The notes: generated by a model from the sequence alone, not told the origin. Positions 7,554 to 16,024 are shown, counted from the first letter of the stretch. The stretch is 64,000 bases of DNA from Vicinamibacterales bacterium (GCA_041659285.1 JBAZYO010000001.1:372001-436000), one strand, 5' to 3'. Made by a program: numbers and translations.

Positions 7554-8285
7554 ATGGGTCGAAGACTGTTGTTGGGAGTTGCTCTGCTCGCCGGGATCGT
7601 CACGCCCGGCGCGTGGCTCGAGGCGGCGCCGCGCAAGGCGGCCGTTGAGACGAAGTTCACGCTCGGCTGGGTGGGTGACGAGCCCACGCTGCGCGTCGAA
7701 GGGCGCGGCGTGAAGTTCTTCAAGCGGGTCGGACGCGACAAGGTGGCCATTCGCGTCGAAGTGCCGGGGGACGTCGTGGAGCTCGAGGCCGAGATGAACG
7801 GCGCCGTCCGGATTGGCCGCCAGGGCCGGTTCCTGCGGTTGCAGATGAAGGACCACTTCGAGGCGAGCATCGCCAAGGTGCAGAAGCTCACGGTGGGTTC
7901 CCGGGCGCTCGACGGCCTGGAGGGCCTGGTCGCCTCGCTCCAGGCCGACGGTCGGCAGGAAGCGCGCTCCGTGATGACTTCGTACGCACTCCTGCATGCG
8001 GTGCGAGGCAGCGCCGGGCCCATCGCCGCCGTGGCCGCCACCGTGAAGGCGGCGGCAACGGGCCGCAGCGTACGCGCCGCCTCGACCGCTCGGGAGGAAA
8101 CTCCCTTCGCTTGCTGGGCCGAATACGCCGTCAACATGGTCGACTACGTCGTCGAGTTCAATTCCTGCGTCGACAGTTACTGGTGGATTCCAGGCTGGCC
8201 CGCGGTGTGCGCGTTCCAATTCACCGTGCAAGCCGAGCTCGCCTGGTTCTGGGTTCTGAGTTGCTCGGGAGGGATGCCGGTTTAG
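7554..8285 (+). CDS. Secreted protein with four-Cys aromatic C-terminal domain, unknown function
   Basis: I do not recognise a named family. The start at 7554 is chosen because GGAGGA at 7544-7549 precedes it and it yields a clear signal peptide (GRRLLLGVALLAGIVTPG). The mature protein has a charged beta-rich part (about 25-130), then a small-residue linker (about 155-185), and then an unusual last 55 residues. These hold four Cys (FACWAEY, NSCVDSY, AVCAFQF, LSCSGG) with many Trp/Tyr/Phe and a GG near the end. The layout resembles a pro-region followed by a disulfide-bonded small domain, as in some precursor peptides. A 64-residue two-helix membrane protein follows after 30 bases with a strong ribosome-binding site. 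Confidence 0.6.
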   Translation: MGRRLLLGVALLAGIVTPGAWLEAAPRKAAVETKFTLGWVGDEPTLRVEGRGVKFFKRVGRDKVAIRVEVPGDVVELEAEMNGAVRIGRQGRFLRLQMKDHFEASIAKVQKLTVGSRALDGLEGLVASLQADGRQEARSVMTSYALLHAVRGSAGPIAAVAATVKAAATGRSVRAASTAREETPFACWAEYAVNMVDYVVEFNSCVDSYWWIPGWPAVCAFQFTVQAELAWFWVLSCSGGMPV

Positions 8286-8315
8286 ACTCAACGCAACTGA
8301 CGAAGGAGGCGTTTC

Positions 8316-8510
8316 ATGCTGCTCTGGATCCTCGGTGAGGTTGTCGTCGGTCTGTTGGTTTCAGGAATCGTGGCAGGTCTGGTGGTGGGTGCGGCCCGGC
8401 AGTCGGTCGATGGCGCGGGTGCGTGGGTCGCCGTCATCATCACCGTCGCCTCCATTCTCGCCAGCGTCATCGTGGGCGAGCGGATGCGCCGGCGCCGGCT
8501 GAGCCCGTGA
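8316..8510 (+). CDS. Small two-helix membrane protein
   Basis: This 64-residue protein is preceded by a strong GAAGGAGG ribosome-binding site seven bases upstream. Two hydrophobic stretches (about 3-25 and 36-53) are separated by a short polar turn containing AARQSVDGAG, and the chain ends with the basic tail RMRRRRLSP, which suggests the C-terminus stays inside. No family is recognised. It probably forms an operon with the secreted Cys-rich protein upstream; small membrane proteins in that position can be immunity or transport helpers, but nothing in the sequence proves this. Confidence 0.6.
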   Translation: MLLWILGEVVVGLLVSGIVAGLVVGAARQSVDGAGAWVAVIITVASILASVIVGERMRRRRLSP

Positions 8511-8547
8511 GTCGCCTTGACCGTGACGGAGCGGCATAGTACCTTTC

Positions 8548-8576
8548 GGGGGTTCACTCCAATCGGGTGACCCCCC
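8548..8576 (+). promoter_or_regulatory. Hairpin just upstream of gcvT
   Basis: GGGGG (8548-8552) pairs with CCCCC (8572-8576), and TCAC (8554-8557) with GTGA (8567-8570), around a single mismatch and a 9-base loop. It ends seven bases before the gcvT ATG, where no Shine-Dalgarno sequence is visible. No T-run follows, so it is not a classic terminator. It could be a leader element of gcvT or the 3' end of the upstream transcript. I do not see the glycine riboswitch core. Confidence 0.35.
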
Positions 8577-8583
8577 TCATTAA

Positions 8584-9708
8584 ATGACTGATTCCGCTCA
8601 CGCTCCTCTCAAAAGAACCCCGCTTCACGGCTCGCACGTCGCGCTCGGCGCCCGCATGGTCCCCTTCGGTGGCTGGGACATGCCGGTGGAGTATTCGGGC
8701 ATCACCGCGGAGCACATGGCCGTGCGGACCGCCGCCGGCCTGTTCGACGTCTCCCACATGGGCGAGGTCGAAATCGCCGGCAAGGGCGCCCTCGAGGCCG
8801 TCCAGCACATCACCAGCAACGACGCGTCGAAGCTGCAGGTGGGGCAGATCCAGTATTCGGGCCTGACGTCGCCCGAAGGCACCTTCGTGGACGACCTGCT
8901 GGTCTACCGCTTCGGGCCGTCGCACTACCTGCTGGTGATCAACGCCGGCAACATCGACAAGGACTGGGCGTGGATTTCGGCCAAGGCCCACGAGGCCGTG
9001 CCCGGCGTGGCCACGGTGAACTCGAGCAGCCGCTACGCGCTGATCGCCATCCAGGGCCCCAAGGCGCAGGAGATCCTGCAGACCCAGACGGAAATCGACC
9101 TGCAGGCCATCAAGTATTACTGGTTTGCGCACGGCGAGGTCGCCGCCGTCCGCGGCACGGTGTCGCGCACCGGTTACACCGGCGAAGACGGCTTCGAAAT
9201 CATGATCCCGCCCGCGATGGCGCCCACCGTGTGGGATGCGCTGCTGCAGGCCGGGAAGCCGCACGGGTTGATCCCGGCCGGCCTCGGCGCCCGCGACACG
9301 CTGCGCCTCGAGGCCTCGATGCGCCTGCACGGCAACGACATCGACCAAACCACCACCGTGGTTGAAGCGGACCTCGGGTGGATTGTCGGCTGGAACAAGC
9401 CGGAGTTCCTCGGCCGCGACGTGCTGCACGCGCAGAAGGCGAACGGCACGGCGAAGACGCTGGTCGGCTTCGAGATGACGGAGCGGGCCATCGCCCGTCA
9501 CGGTCACTCGGTGTTCCACAACGGCCAGCCAGTCGGTGTCGTCACCAGCGGCACCCAGACGCCATTCCTCAAGAAGGCGATCGGCATGGCCTACGTGCCG
9601 CCCGCGCTCAAGGCTCCCGGCACTGAATTCGAGATCGACATCCGCGGCCGCCGCGCCAAGGCGGTAGTTGTTCCCATGCCCTTTTACAAACGTCCCAAGA
9701 AGAGCTGA
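8584..9708 (+). CDS. gcvT: Aminomethyltransferase, glycine cleavage T protein
   Basis: GcvT (374 residues) transfers the methylene group from aminomethyl-lipoyl GcvH to tetrahydrofolate and releases ammonia. The N-terminal PLHGSHVALGARMVPFGGWD, the VSHMGEVEI and the SRTGYTGEDGFEI segments are characteristic, as is the GLGARDTLRLEA stretch. The folate-site Asp expected in family members lies in SNDASKL. The start at 8584 keeps the conserved LKRTPLHG region although no ribosome-binding site is evident; a hairpin lies directly upstream. It heads the order gcvT-gcvH-gcvP, with gcvH starting 3 bases after its stop. Confidence 0.96.
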   Translation: MTDSAHAPLKRTPLHGSHVALGARMVPFGGWDMPVEYSGITAEHMAVRTAAGLFDVSHMGEVEIAGKGALEAVQHITSNDASKLQVGQIQYSGLTSPEGTFVDDLLVYRFGPSHYLLVINAGNIDKDWAWISAKAHEAVPGVATVNSSSRYALIAIQGPKAQEILQTQTEIDLQAIKYYWFAHGEVAAVRGTVSRTGYTGEDGFEIMIPPAMAPTVWDALLQAGKPHGLIPAGLGARDTLRLEASMRLHGNDIDQTTTVVEADLGWIVGWNKPEFLGRDVLHAQKANGTAKTLVGFEMTERAIARHGHSVFHNGQPVGVVTSGTQTPFLKKAIGMAYVPPALKAPGTEFEIDIRGRRAKAVVVPMPFYKRPKKS

Positions 9709-9711
9709 CCC

Positions 9712-10089
9712 ATGTCCTATCCAGCCGACCTCAAGTACACGAAAGAGCACGAGTGGATTCGCATCGAAGGTGACACCGGCGCCGTCGGCATCACCGACTT
9801 CGCCCAGCAGCAGCTCGGCGACGTCGTCTACGTCGAACTGCCGGAGGTCGGCTCGACCCTCACCGCCGGCCAGGTGTTCGGGACCATCGAATCGGTGAAG
9901 GCGGTGTCGGAACTGTTCGCGCCGGTCACCGGCGAAGTGGTGGCCACCAACGGCGAGCTCAAGGATCGCCCCGACTTCGTGAACAGCAAGCCCCACGACA
10001 CCTGGATGGTGAAGGTGAAGCTGGCCAACCCCGGTGAGGCGGCGGCGCTGATGGATTCGGCCGCGTACGAAAAGCTCATTCAAAAATGA
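9712..10089 (+). CDS. gcvH: Glycine cleavage system H protein
   Basis: This lipoyl carrier protein (125 residues) shuttles the aminomethyl intermediate between GcvP, GcvT and lipoamide dehydrogenase. The lipoylation site is K63 in FGTIESVKAVSEL, and the opening YTKEHEWI and GDVVYVELPEVG are typical. Its stop codon overlaps the gcvP start in an ATGA arrangement, which indicates coupled translation. Lipoylation enzymes and lipoamide dehydrogenase are not in the window. Confidence 0.96.
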   Translation: MSYPADLKYTKEHEWIRIEGDTGAVGITDFAQQQLGDVVYVELPEVGSTLTAGQVFGTIESVKAVSELFAPVTGEVVATNGELKDRPDFVNSKPHDTWMVKVKLANPGEAAALMDSAAYEKLIQK

Positions 10090-12977
10090 AGCAGGTTCCT
10101 TTTCTCGAGCCCCTCGACACGTTCGCCCCCCGTCACATCGGCCCGCGCGGTAACGACGTGGCGGCGATGCTCGAGGCCGTCGGCGCCTCGTCATTGGATC
10201 AGCTCATCGACGAAGCCATCCCCGCCAGCATCCGCCTCACGGCGCCGCTGAACCTGCCGCCGGCGGAAAGCGAATCCACCTACCTCGCGCGCCTCAAGGG
10301 CATTGCGAAGAAGAACAAGGTGTTCCGCAGCTTCATCGGCCTCGGCTATTCCGATACGCTCACGCCCAGCGTGATTCGCCGGTGCCTGTTCGAGAACCCG
10401 GGCTGGTACACGCCCTACACGCCGTACCAGGCGGAAATCGCGCAAGGCCGCCTCGAGTCGCTCCTCAACTTCCAGACCATGGTCACCGACCTGACCGGGA
10501 TGGCGGTGGCGAACGCCTCGCTGCTCGACGAAGGCACGGCGGCGGGCGAGGCCATGACGCTGCTGCACCGCGTGCAGGGCAAGAAGCTCGGCGCCGCCAA
10601 CGGCACGTTCCTGGTGTCGGACCGCTGCTTCCCGCAGACCATCGCCGTGCTGCGCAGCCGCGCGGAACCGCTCGGCATCGCGCTCAAGATCGGCCCGGCC
10701 AACCAGATGAACCTGGACGAGCCGGCAGTGTTCGGCGCGCTCGTGCAGTACCCGGACGAGGCGGGACGCCTCGAAGACCTGAAGCCGTTCATCGACCGGG
10801 CCCACGCCGCGGGCGTGCGTGTCGCGGTGGCGACGGACCTGCTGGCGCTGGCGCTGGCGACCTCGCCGGGTGAAATGGGCGCCGACGTGGTGTTCGGTAA
10901 CTCGCAACGCTTCGGCGTGCCGCTGGGATTCGGCGGGCCGCACGCGGCGTTCTTCGCCACCAGCCAGGAATACGTGCGCCACATGGCGGGCCGCGTGATC
11001 GGCGTGTCGGTTGACGCGCACGGTCATCGCGCCTACCGCATGGCGCTGCAGACGCGCGAGCAGCACATTCGCCGCGAGAAGGCGACCTCGAACATCTGCA
11101 CCGCGCAGGCGCTGCTCGCCAACATGGCGGCGATGTACGCCGTGTATCACGGTCCCGAGGGGATCAAGGCGATTGCCTCGCGCGTGCACACCTTCGCGCG
11201 CTCGCTCGAGGGCGCGCTGGCGTCGCTCGGCTACCAGCAGTCGAACCTTCACTACTTCGACACGCTCCGGGTCAAGACCGATGCGGCGAAGGTGAAGGCG
11301 ATCCGCATCGCGGCGGAACAGTACCAGCTCAACTTCCGCTACGTCGGCGACGCCGAAGTGGGCATCTCGCTCGATGAAACGGTGACGACCACGGACCTGG
11401 CCGCCATTCTCGAGGTGTTCGCGTCGGCGGCCGGCAAGCAGGGCGCGGCGGCGGTCGCCGACCTGAGCGCGGCGCAGACGCCGTCGTGGCCCGAGGCGCT
11501 GCAGCGCCAGAGCGCCTACCTCACGCACCCGGTGTTCAACACGCATCGCTCGGAATCCGAGATGATGCGCTACATCCGCAGCCTCGAGCGCAAGGACGTC
11601 GGCCTCGACACCTCGATGATCCCGCTCGGCTCCTGCACGATGAAGCTCAACGCGGCCACCGAGATGTATCCGGTGTCGTGGGAGGAGTTCTCGCGCATCC
11701 ATCCGTTCGCGCCCGAGGATCAGACCGAGGGCTACCGGCAGATTTGCGACGAACTGGCGGCGGCGCTGTGCGTGATCACCGGCTTCGCGGCGGTGTCGCT
11801 GCAGCCCAATTCGGGCGCGCAGGGCGAGTTCGCCGGCTTGGCGGTGATGCGCGCGTATCACCAGTCGCGCGGTGATGGCGCTCGCGATGTGATCCTGATC
11901 CCCTCGTCCGCGCACGGCACCAATCCGGCCAGCGCGGTGATGGCCGGCTTCAAGGTGGTGGTGGTCGCCACCGACGCCAACGGCAACGTCGATGTGGCGG
12001 ATCTGAAGAAGAAGGCCGAGGAGCACGCCGCGGATCTCGCCGGCCTGATGATCACCTATCCCTCGACGCACGGGGTGTTCGAGGATTCAATTCGCGACAT
12101 CTGCGCCGCCATTCACCAGTTCGGCGGCCAGGTCTACATGGACGGCGCCAACATGAACGCGCAGGTGGGGCTGACCAGCCCCGCCACGATCGGCGCCGAC
12201 GTGTGCCACCTCAACCTCCACAAGACCTTCGCCATTCCGCATGGCGGCGGCGGTCCGGGGATGGGGCCGATCGGCGTCGCCAAACACCTCGCGCCGTTCC
12301 TGCCGGGACATCCGCTCGCCAAGGTGGGCGGCGCGAACGCGATTCCGCCGGTCTCCGCCGCCCCGTGGGGCAGCGCCAGCATCCTGCTGATCTCGTATGC
12401 CTACATCCGCATGCTGGGCGCGGCCGGGGTGACGGATGCGACCCGCTTCGCCATCCTTAACGCCAACTACATCAAGTCGCGGCTCGAGCCGCACTACGAC
12501 GTGCTCTACACCCGTGACAACGGCCGCGTCGCGCACGAGATGATCTTCGACCTGCGGGCGTTCAAGGCCAAGGGCGTGGAGGAAGGCGACGTCGCCAAGC
12601 GCCTGATGGACTACGGCTTCCACGCGCCGACGGTGTCGTTCCCCGTGCCGGGCACGCTGATGATCGAGCCGACGGAGAGCGAACCGAAGGCCGAGCTCGA
12701 TCGCTTCTGCGACGCGCTGATCGCGATCCGCACGGAGATCGAGGACGTGATCACCGGCAAGGCGGACGCGAAAGACAACGTGTTGAAGCACGCGCCGCAC
12801 ACCGCGGCGGCGGTGACAGCCGACGCCTGGCCGCATGCCTACTCGCGCGAGACGGCGGCGTATCCGCTGCCGTGGGTGAAGGCCGGCAAGTTCTGGCCCA
12901 GCGTGGGCCGCATCGACAACCCCTACGGCGACAGAAACCTGATGTGCATCTGTCCGCCGATCGAGTCCTACCAGTAG
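10086..12977 (+). CDS. gcvP: Glycine dehydrogenase (decarboxylating), full-length P protein
   Basis: This PLP-dependent enzyme (963 residues) decarboxylates glycine and loads the aminomethyl group onto GcvH. It is the single-chain form that joins the GcvPA-like and GcvPB-like halves. The PLP lysine is about K713 in LNLHKTFAIPHGGGGPGMGP, within the typical His-Lys plus Gly-rich context. The N-terminal FAPRHIGPR and the middle LGSCTMKLNAA motif are also conserved. The stop codon lies inside a dispersed palindromic repeat (12972-13006), so the final Gln codon and stop may come from the repeat. Confidence 0.97.
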   Translation: MKQVPFLEPLDTFAPRHIGPRGNDVAAMLEAVGASSLDQLIDEAIPASIRLTAPLNLPPAESESTYLARLKGIAKKNKVFRSFIGLGYSDTLTPSVIRRCLFENPGWYTPYTPYQAEIAQGRLESLLNFQTMVTDLTGMAVANASLLDEGTAAGEAMTLLHRVQGKKLGAANGTFLVSDRCFPQTIAVLRSRAEPLGIALKIGPANQMNLDEPAVFGALVQYPDEAGRLEDLKPFIDRAHAAGVRVAVATDLLALALATSPGEMGADVVFGNSQRFGVPLGFGGPHAAFFATSQEYVRHMAGRVIGVSVDAHGHRAYRMALQTREQHIRREKATSNICTAQALLANMAAMYAVYHGPEGIKAIASRVHTFARSLEGALASLGYQQSNLHYFDTLRVKTDAAKVKAIRIAAEQYQLNFRYVGDAEVGISLDETVTTTDLAAILEVFASAAGKQGAAAVADLSAAQTPSWPEALQRQSAYLTHPVFNTHRSESEMMRYIRSLERKDVGLDTSMIPLGSCTMKLNAATEMYPVSWEEFSRIHPFAPEDQTEGYRQICDELAAALCVITGFAAVSLQPNSGAQGEFAGLAVMRAYHQSRGDGARDVILIPSSAHGTNPASAVMAGFKVVVVATDANGNVDVADLKKKAEEHAADLAGLMITYPSTHGVFEDSIRDICAAIHQFGGQVYMDGANMNAQVGLTSPATIGADVCHLNLHKTFAIPHGGGGPGMGPIGVAKHLAPFLPGHPLAKVGGANAIPPVSAAPWGSASILLISYAYIRMLGAAGVTDATRFAILNANYIKSRLEPHYDVLYTRDNGRVAHEMIFDLRAFKAKGVEEGDVAKRLMDYGFHAPTVSFPVPGTLMIEPTESEPKAELDRFCDALIAIRTEIEDVITGKADAKDNVLKHAPHTAAAVTADAWPHAYSRETAAYPLPWVKAGKFWPSVGRIDNPYGDRNLMCICPPIESYQ

Positions 12978-13006
12978 TGCCAGGAGGGCGGCACTTCAGT
13001 GCCGCC
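12972..13006 (+). repeat. Dispersed 35-bp palindromic repeat at gcvP stop
   Basis: The element begins CAGTAGTGCC and contains an 11-bp stem (GAGGGCGGCAC, 12984-12994, with GTGCCGCCCTC, 12999-13009) around a TTCA loop. A second copy with 34 of 35 matching bases lies in reverse orientation at 30899-30933. In both copies bases 4-6 are the TAG stop of the neighbouring gene (gcvP here). The hairpin could end or stabilise the gcvP transcript and also faces the convergent aminotransferase gene. Confidence 0.75.
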
Positions 13007-13007
13007 C

Positions 13008-13922
13008 TCACTTCGCGACGGCCGTCAGGCGTTCCGCTTGCCGGCGATACTCCGCCAGCAACTGCCTGGTGATGGGCCCAACCCGCCCGTCACCAATCGT
13101 CTTGTCGTCCACCTGGACGATGGGCACGATCTCTTTGGTCGTGCTGGTGAAGAAGGCCTCATCGGCGCCGAACAGATCCGCGTCTGTCAGCGGCCTCTCC
13201 TCGCAGCCGATGCCGATGCCGGCGCCCACCTCGATCGTGAACGCGCGCGTGATGCCGGCCAGCAGGCCGGCGTCGAGCGGCGGCGTCTTCACCGCGCCCT
13301 TCGACACGATGAACAGGTTCGACTGCGCGCACTCGGCCAGCTCGCCACGATAGTTCCTGAAGATGGCCTCCGCCGCGCCGGCGCGGATCGCCTGCTGCAT
13401 CCCCAGCGCGTTGTTCAGGAGGTTGTTGCTCTTGATCAGCGGCGACACCGATTCGGGGTGGTTGCGGATCACGTCGGTCACCATCACCACCTTGACGCCC
13501 TTCTCGTAGTGCGCGGCCGGTGCGGGCGGCAGCGGCTTCGCGATGATCACGAGGGACGGGGTCGGGCATGCCGCGGGGTCGTAGGTAATCTCGCCCACGC
13601 CGCGGGTCAGCAGGATGCGGACATAGGCGTCGTTGCTTGCCGCGCCGGAGCCTTGCGCGGAGGCGGGCCCCAATCCCGCTGCCGTCATGGTGTCCAGCGA
13701 TCGTCGCTCGATCTCGGCATCTGAAAACGGGACATCCAGCCCGATGCGCGCCGCCGACGCGCGCAGGCGCGCCTGGTGGCGGTCGAACAGGAACGGCACG
13801 CCGTGATAGGTGCGGAAGACCTCGTAGACGCCCTCCCCATAGAGAAAGCCGTGGTCGTAGACCGGTATGACTGCGTGGGCGGCGTCGGTGATCACGCCGT
13901 TGACATTGACGTATGCGCTCAT
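13008..13922 (-). CDS. Class IV aminotransferase (branched-chain / D-amino acid type)
   Basis: This fold-type IV PLP enzyme has 304 residues. The PLP lysine is K164 in SPLIKSNNLLNNALGMQQA, and the cofactor-binding Glu is in GELAECAQSNLF. The opening VPVYDHGFLYGEGVYEV-like stretch (here IPVYDHGFLYGEG) is the family signature. The later LAGITR and FFTSTTKEIVPI segments fit BCAT, D-amino acid transaminase and aminodeoxychorismate lyase, which cannot be told apart safely here. The TSTTKEI wording leans toward BCAT/DAAT. It is convergent with gcvP and divergent from nnr. Confidence 0.85.
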   Translation of the reverse strand: MSAYVNVNGVITDAAHAVIPVYDHGFLYGEGVYEVFRTYHGVPFLFDRHQARLRASAARIGLDVPFSDAEIERRSLDTMTAAGLGPASAQGSGAASNDAYVRILLTRGVGEITYDPAACPTPSLVIIAKPLPPAPAAHYEKGVKVVMVTDVIRNHPESVSPLIKSNNLLNNALGMQQAIRAGAAEAIFRNYRGELAECAQSNLFIVSKGAVKTPPLDAGLLAGITRAFTIEVGAGIGIGCEERPLTDADLFGADEAFFTSTTKEIVPIVQVDDKTIGDGRVGPITRQLLAEYRRQAERLTAVAK

Positions 13923-13975
13923 CTTCGACGAGCGTACCTCAAGCGCCGGGTTGGTGCTACATTGACAAGAATCCC

Positions 13976-15556
13976 ATGAGAATCCTCAACGCCGACCAGA
14001 TGCGGGAAGCCGATCGCCGGACGATCCAGGACATCGGCCTCGCCTCGCTGGTTCTCATGGAAAACGCCGGCCGGCAGGTCGTCGCGGCCATCGAATCCCT
14101 CTATCCCGACCTTGCCGACCGCAGCGTCGCCATCGTCTGCGGCAAGGGCAATAACGGCGGCGACGGGTTCGTGGCGGCCCGCGCGCTGCACCAGCGAGGC
14201 GTCGACGTCTCGGTGTTCGTGATCGGCAAGGTCGCCGAGATCAAGGGTGATGCCCGGATCAACCTCGACATCCTCGGGCGCATCGGGCAGGACGTGGTGG
14301 AAGTGGCCGACGAGACCGCGTGGGAACTGCATGGCAGCGAGATCACCGGCCACGACCTCATCATCGACGCCATGTTCGGCACCGGCCTGAAGACGCCGCT
14401 GACCGGGTTCTACGAAACGGTGGTCGCCGACCTCAACGAGGGCGGGGTGCCGATTGTCTCCATCGACATGCCGTCGGGGATGTCGGCCGACACCTGCGAC
14501 CTGATTGGCGACGCGATTGACGCCACCGTCACCGTGACCCTGGGCGCGCCGAAGCTGCCGCTGGTGCTGCCGCCGGCGGAGGCCAAGTCCGGCGAAGTCG
14601 TGATTGCCGACATCGGCATCCCCGCCGGCGTGTTCGAGCTGCTCGAAGGCCCGCGCATCGAGCTGCTGACGCGCGAGCAGATGCGGCCGCTGGTGCCGCC
14701 CCGCGCGGTGGACTCGCACAAGGGGGACTTCGGGCGCGTCGTCGTGGTGGCCGGATCGATGGGGAAGGCCGGGGCCGCCGTGTTGTGCGCGCAGGGCGCG
14801 ATGCGGTCCGGTGCCGGGCTGGTCACCGTGGCGTCGCCGCGCTCCTGCCAGCCGACCATCGCCGCGCATGCGGTCGAGTACATGACCGAGGGCCTCGACG
14901 AGACGCCCGACGGCACCGTGCACTTCTCGGCGGCCGATACGGTGCTGGGCATCGACGCGGACGTGATTGTCGCCGGTCCCGGGCTTGGCCGGGGCGAGGG
15001 CGTCACCACGTTCGTGCGCGAGCTGTTGGACAAGTACGACGGCCCGCTCGTGCTCGACGCCGACGCGCTCAACGCGTTCGCGGACGAGCCGTCGCTGCTG
15101 GTTGGGCGCGAGGGCCGCGATCTGATCATTACCCCGCATCCGGGCGAGATGGCGCGGCTGGTGGGTTGTTCCGTCGAGGATCTCCAGGCCGATCGCATCG
15201 GCATCGCCACCGACTTCGCCAAGCGCCACAAGCTTTACGTCGTCCTCAAGGGCTACCGCACCCTGGTGGTCACGCCGGATGAGAAGGTGTTCGTGAACCC
15301 GACAGGATGTCCCGGCATGGCCACCGGCGGCACCGGCGACGTGCTGGCCGGCATGCTGGCGGCATGGCTGGCGCAGTTGCTCGACGCGGAGGCGGCGTGC
15401 CGGCTGGCGGTGTACCTCCACGGCTCGGCCGGCGAACTGGCGGACGCCGACAGCGGGGAAGTGTCGATGACCGCCAGTGACCTCGTCGATCACATCGGCG
15501 ACGCCGTGCTCGAGCTTACGGCCCGTCGCCGCGTGGCCAATAAGGCCACAGAGTGA
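13976..15556 (+). CDS. nnr: Bifunctional NAD(P)HX epimerase / ADP-dependent NAD(P)HX dehydratase
   Basis: This protein repairs hydrated NADH/NADPH. The N-terminal YjeF_N (NnrE) half covers about residues 1-215 (LVLMENAGRQVV, CGKGNNGGDGFVAAR, DAMFGTGL, DMPSGMSADT). The C-terminal ribokinase-like NnrD half covers about 235-515 (GSMGKAGAAVL, GPGLGRG, TPHPGEMARL, and PTGCPGMATGGTGDVLAG with the catalytic Asp). The start at 13976 (MRILNADQMREAD) matches the family N-terminus better than an upstream ATG at 13913, which would overlap the divergent aminotransferase. tsaE follows after 24 bases; the nnr-tsaE order is common in bacteria. Confidence 0.93.
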   Translation: MRILNADQMREADRRTIQDIGLASLVLMENAGRQVVAAIESLYPDLADRSVAIVCGKGNNGGDGFVAARALHQRGVDVSVFVIGKVAEIKGDARINLDILGRIGQDVVEVADETAWELHGSEITGHDLIIDAMFGTGLKTPLTGFYETVVADLNEGGVPIVSIDMPSGMSADTCDLIGDAIDATVTVTLGAPKLPLVLPPAEAKSGEVVIADIGIPAGVFELLEGPRIELLTREQMRPLVPPRAVDSHKGDFGRVVVVAGSMGKAGAAVLCAQGAMRSGAGLVTVASPRSCQPTIAAHAVEYMTEGLDETPDGTVHFSAADTVLGIDADVIVAGPGLGRGEGVTTFVRELLDKYDGPLVLDADALNAFADEPSLLVGREGRDLIITPHPGEMARLVGCSVEDLQADRIGIATDFAKRHKLYVVLKGYRTLVVTPDEKVFVNPTGCPGMATGGTGDVLAGMLAAWLAQLLDAEAACRLAVYLHGSAGELADADSGEVSMTASDLVDHIGDAVLELTARRRVANKATE

Positions 15557-15563
15557 AGACAGC

Positions 15564-15593
15564 CGCAGATTAGGCGCAGATTGGACGCAGATT
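15564..15593 (+). repeat. CGCAGATT triple repeat (11-bp period) at tsaE start
   Basis: CGCAGATT occurs three times with exact 11-base spacing (15564, 15575, 15586). The TTG start codon of tsaE (15581) lies inside the second copy. A related array of ATCTGCG units on the opposite strand spans the guaB start at 22238-22292. These look like short dispersed repeats that have taken over translation starts. Confidence 0.6.
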
Positions 15594-16024
15594 CGTTTTC
15601 TTACGGGGTCTATGAATCCGGCTCGGAGGACGAGACCCGCCGGATTGCAGCGACATTGGCGGCGTCCCTGCAGCCAGGGGCCGTGTTGCTGCTGTCCGGT
15701 GATCTCGGCGCCGGCAAGACAGCCTTCGTTCGCGGACTCGCGGAAGGCCTCGGCATCGATCCCGCGGACGTCACCAGCCCCACGTTCACCCTCGTTCACG
15801 AGTACCGCCAGGGCCGGCTGCCGTTGGTGCATGTCGACCTGTATCGGCTGGACAAGGTGGATCTCGACGAACTGGGGATGGACACCGAGCTGGCCGAGCG
15901 CGGCGTCCTGGCGATTGAATGGGCCGAACGCCTCATGCGATGTCCGCCATGCGCCGTGACCGTGGCGATCGCTGCCACCGGCGAGAGTCTCCGCACGATC
16001 ACGATCACCCCCCAGGCGCCGTAG
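15581..16024 (+). CDS. tsaE: tRNA t6A biosynthesis ATPase TsaE
   Basis: This P-loop ATPase (147 residues) works with TsaB and TsaD in making threonylcarbamoyl-adenosine at tRNA position 37. Walker A is GDLGAGKTAFV (K46). The SPTFTLVHEY switch-like segment, HVDLYRLD and AIEWAERL are family signatures. There is no in-frame ATG; the only plausible start is TTG 15581, whose first codons (MDADS) are made from the CGCAGATT repeat. tsaB and tsaD are not in the window. Confidence 0.9.
   Translation: MDADSFSYGVYESGSEDETRRIAATLAASLQPGAVLLLSGDLGAGKTAFVRGLAEGLGIDPADVTSPTFTLVHEYRQGRLPLVHVDLYRLDKVDLDELGMDTELAERGVLAIEWAERLMRCPPCAVTVAIAATGESLRTITITPQAP

Noticed and set aside
8511..8583. Glycine riboswitch upstream of gcvT
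   Set aside because: The intergenic space is only 73 bases and the conserved aptamer core is not visible.
8554..10194. Long minus-strand reading frame of 546 codons opposite gcvT and gcvH
   Set aside because: Its product is Arg/His/Gly/Ala/Val-rich with no family features, as expected from the mirror of GC-rich codons, while the plus strand encodes clear GcvT and GcvH.
10191..12071. 626-codon minus-strand frame opposite gcvP
   Set aside because: Its Arg- and His-rich composition is a shadow of the gcvP codons; GcvP motifs are unmistakable on the plus strand.
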